Source: Membranipora membranacea (taxonomy: Eukaryota > Bryozoa > Gymnolaemata > Cheilostomatida > Membraniporidae). From it: a stretch of DNA of 62,000 nt. Shown here one piece after another: positions 33,946 to 46,129 of this stretch (its first letter is position 1; each line of letters starts with the position of its first letter). The position numbers were made by a program, and so were the translations under genes. The notes under the pieces are model-generated. The model was not told where the DNA came from. It searched no databases and was given only the letters and a program-made list of their open reading frames with translations. The DNA lies in assembly GCA_914767715.1 (NCBI GenBank), contig OU612067.1, positions 20,434,162-20,496,161 of the forward strand. The letters run 5' to 3'.

Positions 33946-35912
33946 TATCTTAAACCTCTTATATTGATTCAATCTGTATTGATAGTTTTCATTTTTTTTT
34001 GAGTTAATGGCGAACAAAAATAAATGTTGCTTTACAGTACTGTGAAATCCTCACCATCCAATTAATTTTTGATGCATAATAATATTGAGTCATATTCCTG
34101 GTCATCCAGGCAGCCTACAATACTTCTGTGTATTTTATCTCTTTAGATGCAGCCACGCCACTCGCACCAAAGAGAATCATAGCAGGTTACACTTATAATG
34201 TAATTATTGTGTGTACATATATATGAATAATATATTTATATGTTCAACACAGCATAAATAACATCAATGTCATAAATAATAATATCAGCTATTGTTTTTC
34301 CTACTCCCTGGTTGCTCAAAAATGTATTTTATCACAAGCTGCATATTTACTGTTGCAGGACAACCTGACTTGCTGCTTTTTGGGAGTTGTTTGTATATGT
34401 AATTATTCTTAGGCCTAGGGTCTACACGGAATCAAGGGGGAGGATGAGATACACATGGCACTCACATAGCTATTGTTACTGGCGCCACATTTATTTATTT
34501 GGATATGCCATAGGTTTCAAAAACTGAGACCGGTATGACAAACCAACTGCATCCTACCAACTGAGCTTGGTGAGAAGAGTTTTGTGATTTTCCCTATACA
34601 AATATTACATAACTTTATCATAACTAACTGCCTGACTAGAAAATACGTGTTACATGATCAAGTGACAGTGGAGCTCAGAATATTGAAAAAATGTTAGAAT
34701 AACTCATGGCTAAACCAAGGAGTGACAGTCCCCTGTTACTCCTTGGCTAAACCAAGACTTGGTAGTTTATTGAGAGTTTTACTTTGTTGAGCTAAGCAAT
34801 GGTAATTGTAGTGGCCTTAAACAACTTCTCATTGATGGCCATTGATTAATAGCAGATTGCACCTTCTGCATGGGGAAAAAGACAAAATATAATTCGGATG
34901 ATTATTCAGCCAGAATTCTTGTGAAACATTTCTTCCATCAGGTACTCAAACTTAGCTAAAAGAGAATACCACATAGCAGTTTCCTGTTCCTGTTATTATT
35001 TAGCCTGTGCTCTATAATTTTTACAGCAAAGTCTTGGAACCTCCCCTAAACTGAAGTGTTACCCAGCTTAGAGTCAGCAACTACTTTGAGTTTTGCATCG
35101 CGTAATGCACAAAGCTGATGCAGCCCAGCACATTATTTGCTACCCATTAATGCATTGCTGCGAAACTTTAGTTGCCCTTTAATAATGGCACTGATAGGAA
35201 AGAAGACTGACACACTGACTGGGTGACTCAAATCATTGAACATTGGAATGTGACTGATTCTCAAACATCATCTGTCAAATCTAAATTATATCATTTCTCT
35301 TCTGGAACATCATAATAGGCAATATATACCCATATCTGATGCTATACTCCCTCTTCCTCCTCCAGCTGTTGACAAAATTGAGTCGTGATGTTATAGTGAA
35401 CACACCTTTACCATGGGCGTTAATTCCGATAAATCTGACCCACCTCTTTTCACCACAGACACAACTCGCGATGTCGCAATTTCGCGAACTTGTTCGCAAT
35501 ATTTGACAATTTTATTGTTTTTCACCCATTGAATCCAATTTATACCCAGAAATGGGTATTTTATATGGAAAGAGCATGAAAAACTACCCTTAGAAGATGT
35601 TTTAAAGATGAAAATAAAATAAAAAATTTTTTTTAATTTTTTGTCAAAAAAAAAAAAATATAATAAATTTTTTTAACCCTCGAGGAGTCGTGAGTCGTGA
35701 GTGGTAATATACGCCCATGACCTTTATTTTCACAAATGCTAATAAGTCATGGGTACGTATTCGACGGAGCCCGGTTTGACAGCCAGGGATTAAGTACTGT
35801 GTACCAGCAACAAAAGGGGCCAGCATGAAAATGTTGAAAACAAGCTTGGCGGCCGGGCAGTGATGCATGTTACGATGAGAGGCTTAGAGACGAGATTTAT
35901 AGCGCATGAAGG
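33945..35912. repeat. Duplicated blocks R1/R2, third copy
   Basis: 33945-34370 matches 7560-8000; 34385-34700 matches 9345-9655; about 34700-34800 and 35190-35912 match 10381-10895. Extra sequence at about 34810-35180 has no counterpart. It contains SINE copy 3 (34506-34572) and the empty site of the MITE. Confidence 0.75.
34506..34572 (-). mobile_element. tRNA-Asp-like SINE head, copy 3
   Basis: Same element as at 9467 and 26346, inherited with the duplicated block. Confidence 0.6.
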
Positions 35913-36489
35913 CAAGCATGGACGCAAGTATCAGCATGGAATTTTTGATTTGTTATGGTGAATGAATTTTGTGTTTGATTAATCGGACTGTAATTTGGAG
36001 TTGTTCACTCCTTGTCTCAAATCCCAAATAATAATATATCCTCCAATTTTCTGTTTTAGAATCCGCGATATGTATGGTTCAAGTAGTGCAAATGCAATGG
36101 TAGCAGATCTGGACTTATAATTGCTGATAATTCGGTTATTAAAGAGAGACTTCAAAAACACAACTGAACTGTTGATCAACAATACCTCAGCGGTAAGTAG
36201 AGCTACTATCGTACAATGTGCGCTAGCCTCAACTACTGAGCACTGGTTTAGATTTGAGTTTGGTGCAATTCTCGGTGGAATTGTTCAAGGATTTATTTTA
36301 AACAATAATAACAAAATATAAATATGGTTCTATTCGTCAGGCAATAATTCAATCAATAATTTTACAATAATATCTTAGCATTTATCATTTAGTCATAAAA
36401 ATACATAAACATTCAAAATCTTTATAATAAGATCTTACCCTTGGTGCAGATGACCTCGAATTCAGTGTGATATTCAGTGTGATATCTCT

Positions 36490-36830
36490 GTGTATTGAAA
36501 CTATGTTAGACTGGGTTCCTCGCTGTGAGTCGCGGTATATGTATCTCTTTATATCTAAGCTATGTTAGACTAAGTTCCTCGCTGTGAATCGCGGTATTTG
36601 TATCTAAGCTATGTTAGACTGATTTCCTCGCTGTGAATCGCGGTATTTGTATCTAGGCTATGTTAGACTGATTTCCTCGCTGTGAATCGCGGTATTTGTA
36701 TCTAGGCTATGTTAGACTAGGTTCCTCGCTGTGAATCGCGGTATATGTATCTCTTTATATCTAAGCTATGTTAGACTAAGTTCCTCGCTGTGAATCGCGG
36801 TATTTGTATCTCTGTATATCTTGCCAAAAG
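36490..36830. repeat. Tandem repeat, unit about 46-60 bp
   Basis: Six copies of a unit containing TTCCTCGCTGTGAATCGCGG and CTATGTTAGACT, some with an extra CTCTTTATAT spacer. Confidence 0.85.
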
Positions 36831-36869
36831 CTCTGTTGGCTGAATGTGTCTAAAGTTTTTAGACAATTT

Positions 36870-37200
36870 TCCTCTCTGTAGATGTGCCTCCTTGGGCTGA
36901 CTGAATCAGATAATTCTCTGATTAAATCTGTAATGCTGTACGTCGTTAACCCGCTCTCTGGCGCTGACTGAATTGTTGTCTTCTTAGTTGAAGAATAGGC
37001 CTCCTTGGGCTGAGTAAATCAGATAGTTATCTGATTAAATGTGTAATGCCGTATGTCGTGAACCCGCCTCCTGGCGCTGACTGAATTTGTTATCTTCTTG
37101 CTGAAGAATAGGCCTCCTCGGGCTGAGTGAATCAGATAGTTATCTGATTGGATGTGTAACGCAGTATGTCGTGAACCCGCCTCCTGGCGCTGACTGATTT
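36870..37200. repeat. Tandem repeat, about 107-bp unit, three copies
   Basis: The unit contains GCCTCCTTGGGCTGA, AATCAGATA, CGTGAACCCGCCTCCTGGCG and TCTTCTTGCTGAAGAATAG, with few differences between copies. It follows directly on the shorter tandem array. Confidence 0.85.
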
Positions 37201-38756
37201 TTACAAGTGTCCATCAGGCTTTTATAGTGCTGGTTTGCTGTCCTGTTATTGTGCAACGTTTGCATTTACAGGTGTAAAGGTGTTTACCTTGTTATTGGTT
37301 TTAGCCTCAATTTCGTCATTACTCTCTTTTGAATTGCGTGTTTTGTCAGTTTTAATTATCTAGCTGTCAAAACATAGTTAGTCTGTCCTTTGCTTGACCT
37401 TCCCTCATTTCTGTTTCGATTATTTTTAGGTAATTTATGGTGTCAAGTGCACCTGTTTATCCATGGTGTAATCTGTTGGTTTTCCTGATTTTGCAATCCT
37501 TCCAGGGTTGTTTTGAAGATCTTTAGTGACTTCTATTGCTCGTTATTTTCAAAATAGCTTATGGTGTCAACTGCACTTGTTTTCTATGGTGCAATATATT
37601 GGTTTTCTAATTTCGCAATCTTTCCAGGGTTGATTCACATGCCCAAAGATCTCGTGACTCTGTGGTTATTTTGAAGATGTTTTGTGACTTCTGTTGTTTT
37701 CCCGTTGTTTGATTCTCCACGGGTTGTTGCACGTGCCCAGATTTCTCATGGCCCTGTGATTATGTTTTGTTATGTTTCAATACGCCCTCAGTGTATTATT
37801 CCCTCTATTTACTACAATATTACTATTTTCCATTACCATATAGCCTGTGTCTAGATAAATCTCAATAATGATAACCTATGATGTTTAAGCCTTAACCTAA
37901 ACTACCCGTCACCATGCACTGAATGCCTAAGTATGTATCCGTTGGGTCTCAGTTTAAGCTCTTAGTAATAATTGAATTTAAACTAACTTTACTTTGTTTT
38001 GTTTTACAGATTATGTGGGGTTAATGATGATTTCCTGTCTGCACAGCATGCTGGGTTAAATCTCAATGCATACTCTACTACACTATTGCCCTGATTCGAT
38101 TTCATATCTATAACTCTAAAGTCCTTGGTTCTCATATCATCAATTCGAAGTCAGCGCACAAGCAGCAAGCTCTCACAACAAGCAGGTCAAGCCTATAATA
38201 ATCACGCCGAAACAGATCACCATAGCTATTCAAATTGACAACATGTGGATGACAATGGAACTTATGAAAAAAAAAAATATAATCAGAAACCAGTGCAATT
38301 TGTGTTATAATGTCTGGTGACCTAGAGTTCACCCTTAGTCTTAGCTTTTGACTTTTGCACGCTCATTGTTTTTCTCCGCTTTTAGAAACCAATCACCGAT
38401 AATAGGTGCAGAGGTAATTATTTTTGACAGGTGTCATATTTTATGGGAGTTCTAATCCAGCTTATGAGTGGTTATCAATTTTTGTGGTTGCGGTCCAGGG
38501 TCTGGTTTATGAAATGTGTTGGTTGAATATTAACACGTTATTTATTGGTCTGCGTCTTTATATGAAATGTGATTGACCTTTAGTTTTGTACTGTCGCACT
38601 TAATAATAAATCATTTGAGAATAAGGATACTTCAATACCATGTTGTGTAAGTGATCGTTGCACATTCGGAAGAAAATATGGTTGCTCTTATACACTAAGG
38701 TAATTATAAAACATGATGTCCTTCATGATGATTACATAAGAAAATGTCATCTGACA

Positions 38757-41286
38757 CAAGCATGGACGCAAGTTTAGGGACCTACAGGGTCTGTGGGTGG
38801 GGGAAAAAATGCACAGACAAAGCTGATAGAATGCTGCTTGTTCGTGATTTTTGGATCTTAATATACCTGGGCAAAAAATAACCCCTGCGGTCTCTATTAT
38901 GAATATCCATGTTCAGCTTCTTTACTAGCATTCAGATTTTGGGAAAAAACTTTTCCAAAGAGTGCGTTGGTGTTTCTTTGCTGTTTTATCTTTTGGGAAT
39001 AATGATAGTGTCGTCTTGATCTCTGTTGATAAATCAGTTACATTCAATTTACCACCCTGACAAGCTTTCACTGAAGTTCGGTTAGCATTTTTTTCGGGAT
39101 AAAACCCTAGTTTGGCAAGATCAGGGGCATCTTGAGGTTTCTTCATTACACCCACAATCGGCTGCTTTGTCTGCCTTACCCGGTGGCTAATAATATATGA
39201 ACACAATAGGCCTATATTTATCATTTTTCTCAAATCTTTCCAATTTATTGGTACCACCAAAAGTGGTTTCTATGCTGCTGCTTTCCAGATTTATTTCAGC
39301 GCTATTGACTGCCCGGTGACTTGGTGTGATGCAACCAGTTCGACAGCACTGGGATATGGTGATAGAGGCTATGATAGTTGTATGATATGACGTAATGCTA
39401 GGCAGTTGGGGCTGATAACAAGGCCACGAACAGACAATTGAGGCGAGATATCAACACTTACAAGGGAAAACCACCAAGCTATGTTGTATATCATGTATTG
39501 CTACTTCCATCAAAGTCTAGATCATTTGGAAGCTTGGTCCAATTTTTGCATACATTGGCCTGCTATGTACTTGGATGCTGGTAGCTGATCTTTTAAGCAA
39601 GACCTGTATAGCTTGCTAAATTGAGTTGAAAGGCTTTCATTTTAAAGTCCCCTTTTTTCCGTTGTTTACAAAATATTTAGGGGCCAGCACATAAATCCAC
39701 GATAGCATAAGCATAAGTGCTGTTTATTCTCTTTACAAGCGAACATAGTGTTATAGCATGCAGAGTGCTCAAGTTTTACCGATTAGGTGATCTTCCCAAC
39801 AAAGTTTAAATCATTTGGAAGCTTTGTCCAATTGTTGTTTTCATTGACCTGCTATGAATTTGGATTTTAGTAGGTAAGCTGTTAAGCAAGACCTGTATAG
39901 CTTGCTAAACATTAGACTAAATTGGATTGAGGGTTTTCGATTTAAAGGTAGAACTTAACAAAACAGCTCATGAACGCTATGAAGCTGGCGCAAAGATCTC
40001 TGTAAAATAAGTGCTGTGTATTCGCTTCACAAACAAACCTAGTGTTTTAGCTTGCAGAGCCCTACAGGTTTACTCTTTAACAATTGAACTATGGAATGGC
40101 ACTGTTTCCCTCTTTTTCCGCTGCATACAAAAATATATAGGGGAATGCTCAGAAATTCTTGACGTATTCCTGTGTAACTGGACTGGCTCAATTGTGTATG
40201 TCCCCCAACTATCCTGAATATGTGTTGAGCCAACTTTCAAACATGAAAAAGTTGATAGGGTGTGAAAAAAACTGGCCAATTAAAGTTGAGTCACCATTAT
40301 TGCAAACAATTGGATGTAATATTGCTAAAAAGCTTCAGTTTAAGTGATCAGTTTTGACTGAGACTTTATTGTGAAAGCCTTCTGCAAAACATCCAAACAT
40401 AGAGAGATTGATTTAACCAACAATGATCAATGTGGCATATAGCTTGATAAGTACAGTAGCTTGCCAGGTACAAAAGCTTGCCACGTATGTCAGCTTGCCA
40501 GGTGCAAAGTTGGTGCAAAAGGTTGCCATGTCTTACACAAATGTTTTTGTACCATGCTTTTGTACAATCGCCACTAACCATGTATGTTTAAAAGGGCTTC
40601 TGTAGCAAATTTTTATCGTTATTGGCCAGCTCTCATAGGTGGCTGACTTTGACTGCTTTTCATGGCAACGTTTTCCAGTGTTTATGGAATTTTATGCCTA
40701 TTGCGTGATGTTTGTATTCCTTGCAGAAGTACATCATTTAGAAACAATCGTACATGAAATAAATTTGTGCATGGAATGACGTTTGAGAAACTAATTTTGG
40801 GCACATTATGGCAGCGATAGTGAACAATTTCTGCCGTTGATGCAAACTGAAGCGTTTAGCTTAAGTTTTTCAAGCAGAAGTATATATTTGCTTTGCCAAG
40901 ATAGGTCATCATCACAAAACCAGTCCAAAGGCTGAAAAATCAGATAAGTGTTTTGAGTCAGGTTGATTGCTGATAGCATCTGACCCCAGATACAAAAACT
41001 TTGCCGACTGCATTAAGTGTTGAAATGTAATGGAAGACGCAAATGCAGGATGCTCGTCGTTACATGTACCGGGAAAATCTTAATTTTTACTTGTCAATCT
41101 TTTTTTATAATTGGACTCCATATGTTAGTATATTGTTTTAGAATTTGACAGCCAGTGATTTGAATAATTTCTTTTTTTTGGATCAGTACAGATTCCAGGT
41201 AAAGTGCCTATAAGCATAAAATATCGCTTTGGAAAATTAATTTCCTTTCATTACATGCGACTGAGAAGCTGGGCATAGGGTTTCAT
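38757..41286. repeat. Duplicated block R2, second copy (right part)
   Basis: Collinear with 10905-13560, with a deletion near 38860-38875 and an insertion of about 110 bp near 40250-40500. Open frames are not shared. No gene. Confidence 0.75.
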
Positions 41287-43326
41287 CATAGAGTTATTAT
41301 ATACTCTAGAGTGGACAATATGTACAAAGATAGCATCAGTTTTTGTCCTAATCCGAAATCCATGACGCGCCGCAATCTGGTTGTGCATGGCTAGTGCCTG
41401 TATCATATAACTTATCATTGAGAATATAGGTATTGGCCATGGAAATTTGGATTTTAAGAGCGCTTATGGCCATTTTTTTGACAAAAATTTTCATGTGACA
41501 CTATGTGGATCACTTGCAGGTATTTTCACTCGCATCCAGTGGAGATGTTTCTATGTTTCCCATTAAAATAAGCCAAAATCTCAACCGCAAACACATCATT
41601 GTGATGAAATAGAAACTGAAAGGCTAACTCGATTTTTTTCACCGCCACAAAATAAATGAGTGTATATGATGCTGATGTTTTCATTTACAAAAAAACAACC
41701 ATCAGAAAAAATTGCATCACACACCCCCCCCCCCCCCTGTACCGAATGATCTCTTATTTTGAGTATGGTGAGAAATCAGAAATATCTGTAAACTTGAAAA
41801 TGTCACATCGGTGAGAGAGTGAAATTATATCGGCTTTCTCAGTACTAATATTGTCATGTTAATATCAGCCTTGTGGGTAGAATTTTCTGGAAGTTGATAG
41901 AATGCAAAGATGAGTGCAAATAGAAATATTTGGCCAATGATATATATATATAACATTGGTTGAAACATCTTAATTCACATTGTATACTATTAGTACCTAA
42001 AGATGAAATATTAATAAAGTCTATAATTACGCCGTCCGCACTCTTCTCAACTGAAGATTGAAGTTGCAAAGACAAAATATTATGGTGTTATCCATAATGT
42101 GTTGCAACTGATTACTGACTGCCATGTTCATACAATTTTAAGACTGAGTGAGGGAATTTAAGAAAATCTAGAGTCAAGCTGGACAAGTATGATTCTTGAG
42201 TTCACCATTCAGCGACTCAGCCAAAAGGTTTATGCATTGATTTATTTAACCTGCTGTGTTGGCTTGAATGGTTTCGGCAGTCCAAAAACGAGTGGCCACC
42301 CAGGAGAGGGAATTAAGAGCTTTAAATGATATAGCCAAACGAAAACCTGAAAATTTGTCTACGTGTTGTATAATTGGGAGTCATAATACTGGACAGATAA
42401 AATTAAATCAGTGAGTGTGTAACATTTTAGTTGGAGAGACAGGACACAGTTGAACTGGCAGGCAAATGCAGTGGCAAAATCCGGCTAGCCAGGTAATTGT
42501 GATTTTATCGCGATGATATGTTTGCTTTGAGATTTAGGTGTTTAATGGGGATAACACAAATCTTTTTGTCCCCTGACTGCTAAAGAAATCACTTGCAAGT
42601 CATCTTATAGTGTGACATGAAAAGTTTTACAAAAATGTTGCTAAAAGTGCTCTAAAAACGAAAAAGGCAAGCAGCAAACCTTTTCACCTCCAATCACTTT
42701 TCAATAGGCTACTTGTACTCCATGTTATCACAAATAGCGGGAATTGAACAGATAAAGTAAACCGACTGAGTGTGCAACATATAAGTTTGAGAGACAGGAC
42801 ACAGTTAAATGATTGGCAAGTGGCAGGAACCAGCTAGCCCTGTCATTGGGATTTAAGCTCACGGGTTTGCGGTTGATATTTGGCTTATTTTAATGGGAGC
42901 ATAGGAAAAAATTTTTATACTGACTCGGAGATGTTAATGGTGTTACATGTGGAATTCTCTGAAAAAATGGCTACAAATGCTCCATAAACTAAATTTATAT
43001 GTCCAATTCTAAACTTTTCAATGATAAAGTCAATGATTCATGCACTATCCACGCACAACCAGATTTCGTTGCATCATGGAATTGAAAGTGAAGATACCTG
43101 CAAGTGATCCACATGGTGTCACATGAAATTTTTTCCAAAAACATGGCTATAAGCACTCTAAAAATCTAAATTCCCATGCCCATTATGTGTATTCTCAATG
43201 ACAGGTTATATGATACAGTCACTAGCCATGCACAACCAGATTGCGCTGTGTCATGGATTTCGCAATAATTAAGTAGGCCGTTTTTAGCACTGCATTGTCC
43301 GCTCTAGAGTATATAATAACTTTATG
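41287..43326. mobile_element. 2.0-kb DNA element with long inverted repeats
   Basis: The ends are inverted copies of each other for about 240 bp, starting CATARAGTTATTATATACTC. The flanks are GGTTTCAT (41279-41286) and GGCTTCAT (43327-43334), an 8-bp target duplication with one mismatch. The paralogous block at about 13552-13562 lacks it. Subterminal repeats around TGTGCATGG occur more than once per end, and the middle has its own repeat (GAGAGACAGGACACAGTT twice). No transposase frame; non-autonomous, and the 8-bp duplication would suit a hAT-type helper. Confidence 0.8.
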
Positions 43327-43334
43327 GGCTTCAT

Positions 43335-45770
43335 GCACATACTTTTTTTTTCAATTTTCCCAGTTACAAGGGAGCACAACTACAGATTTGAACTCCTATT
43401 ATAATAATTTTGTCCGGGGTAACGTCTGTATTGTACACATTTTACTGCCTTTCCTGTTTATTTGACAGAAGTGCAGAGATATCTTTGCAGTAAGATGGAC
43501 TATAGCTGATTTGTTATGTCATTCCACTGATGGACCAGGGCAGAAAGCATCGGATATTCCTCCTGGAACTGCACATAGCATGCCGGGCACAAGACAATCA
43601 GCGCTCACAACTAAGCTAAATACTATTCAATGGCTCCCATCATTAACATACTGGATTGTACAATTGAAAAATAAGGTTACATCAACCTCTAGTCATATGC
43701 TTTGAAATGATTCCAGTAGAATACATGCAGCGATTTAAGGGTATATAGGAAATACCCTGCTCAGATTAGCAATTGGGAGCATTTCTTTCGGAACTTGTTC
43801 ATCATGACTCTTGATCATAGATCCCAATCCCTTAATGTCATAGTTGTGAATCAAAATTTGCGGATCATCTCCTTGTGAGATCAAAAGGTTCGATATTACG
43901 TACATGATCATGTTATTTGACAAACAAGTTTCCAACAATGCATGTTTCACAGTGATGAAATTAAAAAGTTGAACACATGCATACAGTCCTTGTCGATCAA
44001 TTTGAAGGATTACGAGTGGTCAATTGTGACATTGAATAAGAAGACAAAATATTTATTTTTACTCTTCACCCAACAAACCCACTTGGGATCTGTTTTGTAC
44101 ATCATGATACTGAACCATGTTCCTTTCACTAGATTGGGCAATTCCCTCCTATTGGTACTGTACTACAAACCAGAGTGCCTGTATTTTGAGGTCAAATTTG
44201 ACAATTCGAAAATATCGACTATTGTTTCTAAGTCGACATTTACATGATAGATCGGGACATTTCATCGCAACAGCATGCAACTGAACTTTCAAACACTCAA
44301 GAGAAGTGACTGACTATGACATCATGTCTATGGTGCCTAACGATGATTCAACAGACAAGGTTGTTTATCTAACAGAATATCTGTTCAAAATTTTGAAACT
44401 TACACCACCTCAAATTGGCTTGTCCGTCTTTCATACTCAGTAAACTTTGGCCCAAAAAAACCATTTAAGCAAAAGGTTTCCCACTCTAGGAAGCTGGTCA
44501 CTTTCCAGTGCGACATAGGTTTTGACTGGCACAATTTGTTGGTGACAAAAGTTGATATAACGAAAATTTATCGAGGCCACTGTGACATAGTGCAAAGTTA
44601 TGGGGGAGAATCGAAAGAAATATCTTCGTTACCACTAAAAATTGCCTGAGATTTTATGGCCGGATTTCCCCCTAGTAAAGTCTCTTTTGACACCATTTGG
44701 AAGTCAAAGGTTCATTTAAGTGATTTAGAGACTACTACATATCTTGTTTTGAAGGCCGATCATCCCCACGATCGAGAGATCAACAGTTGCGTTTGGAGGC
44801 CAGACTTGAAGCCAGTGACATACAATCACTGAGAATTAATTTGTCACAGCTGGGGTGATCGGTATTCACCAAAATGTCGGCTTCCCATTCCTCGCCAAAA
44901 TACTTTTTCTCGGAGTATTTTTATTCAAAAATGATGACCTGTTACTGAAATGTTTTGATGTGTTGTACAAATAAATACCTGAATCAAATGAAGAAAGTTG
45001 CAGCCCGTTGATTGATTATGCAGCAATAATTGAAATGAGAAAAAATTAACATTTTGCAAAATTGATTTTTTTGATCGAAATTGTTGTATACTTTAGAGTT
45101 GGCCCTCCTTGATTCACAGAACCCCCCCTCCTGATATGCGTGTCTGTAATAGAGCACAGTCCATGTAGACTAGTGTCTAAAAATTTACTTTTTAAGTTTT
45201 GTACGTGATCTTGATTGGCTAACGCACTACATACATATTGAGATGCAAAGGTCATTACCTTCCTTTCATTGCTTTACCTCTGATCAAGTGACAGTGGAGC
45301 TCAGAATATTGAAAAACCCTCCAGCCTCCCCGTTTACCACCCTACATGTCTGTACTCACATTTTGTTTTGTGAAGTTGTAGATAGTGTGGAAAGAGTGTC
45401 ATTGGGACACCATGTGGAGTGAAAGACCCCTATTGAACGATTTGGAGACCAACGCTTATCCTGTTTTGAAGGCCGATCATCCCCACGATCTAGAGATCAA
45501 CAGTTGCGTTTGAAGGCCAATCTTGAAGCCAGTGACATACAATCACTGAGGATTAATTTGTCACAGCTGGGGTGAATCGATATTCACCAAAATTTCGGCG
45601 TCCTATTCTATGCCAAAAAATACTTTTACTCAAATTGTTTTTATTCAAAAATGATGACCTGGTACTGAAATGTTTTGATGTGTTGTACAAATAAATACCT
45701 GAATCAAATGATGAATTTGCAGGCAGTTGATTGATTATGCAGCAATAATTGACATGAGAAAAAACACATG
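43335..45770. repeat. Duplicated block R3, second copy
   Basis: Collinear with 13575-15940, including the internal about 700-bp tandem duplication. No gene. From 45770 to about 46130 the sequence is unremarkable, except that 45960-46060 resembles 18095-18190. Confidence 0.75.
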
Positions 45771-46129
45771 ATCTGTGTTTTTGATATGAAGTTGATTTAT
45801 TTCTTTGCTTTTAGTTCAGCTATCCCGATTTGCCCATCCTGTCAACAGTGTTTTACAGCTCTGTATTTCAAGAGTATGAATCGGTAATCAATGTACAGTG
45901 TTGTAAAAATGAAACAGAACTAAATTTCTGTGTGGGGGAGCTGTGCAGATATGATAATGACAGAAACCAAAACAACTTACATAACTACTGCAGAATTAGC
46001 TAGCTGCCAGACTATTTGTTGCTTTGGTTCTTATAGAAAAGATTAAACTATTTAATGTTTTGATAAAACTTGAATGTTGTTGTTGAGTTGTGTTGTTGAG
46101 TTTGTTTGTAAATTCATAATTATCTTTTG

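Larger units (their letters stand above)
35930..38756. mobile_element. 2.8-kb insertion with 17-bp target duplication
   Basis: CAAGCATGGACGCAAGT occurs at 35913-35929 and again at 38757-38773. The other copy of the block (about 10900-10920) has one such site and no insert. A 17-bp duplication suggests target-primed retrotransposition (LINE, SINE or Penelope-like), though I see no clear RT. It contains two tandem arrays (36490-36830 and 36870-37200). A minus-strand frame at 35979-36182 has no recognised family. Confidence 0.75.
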
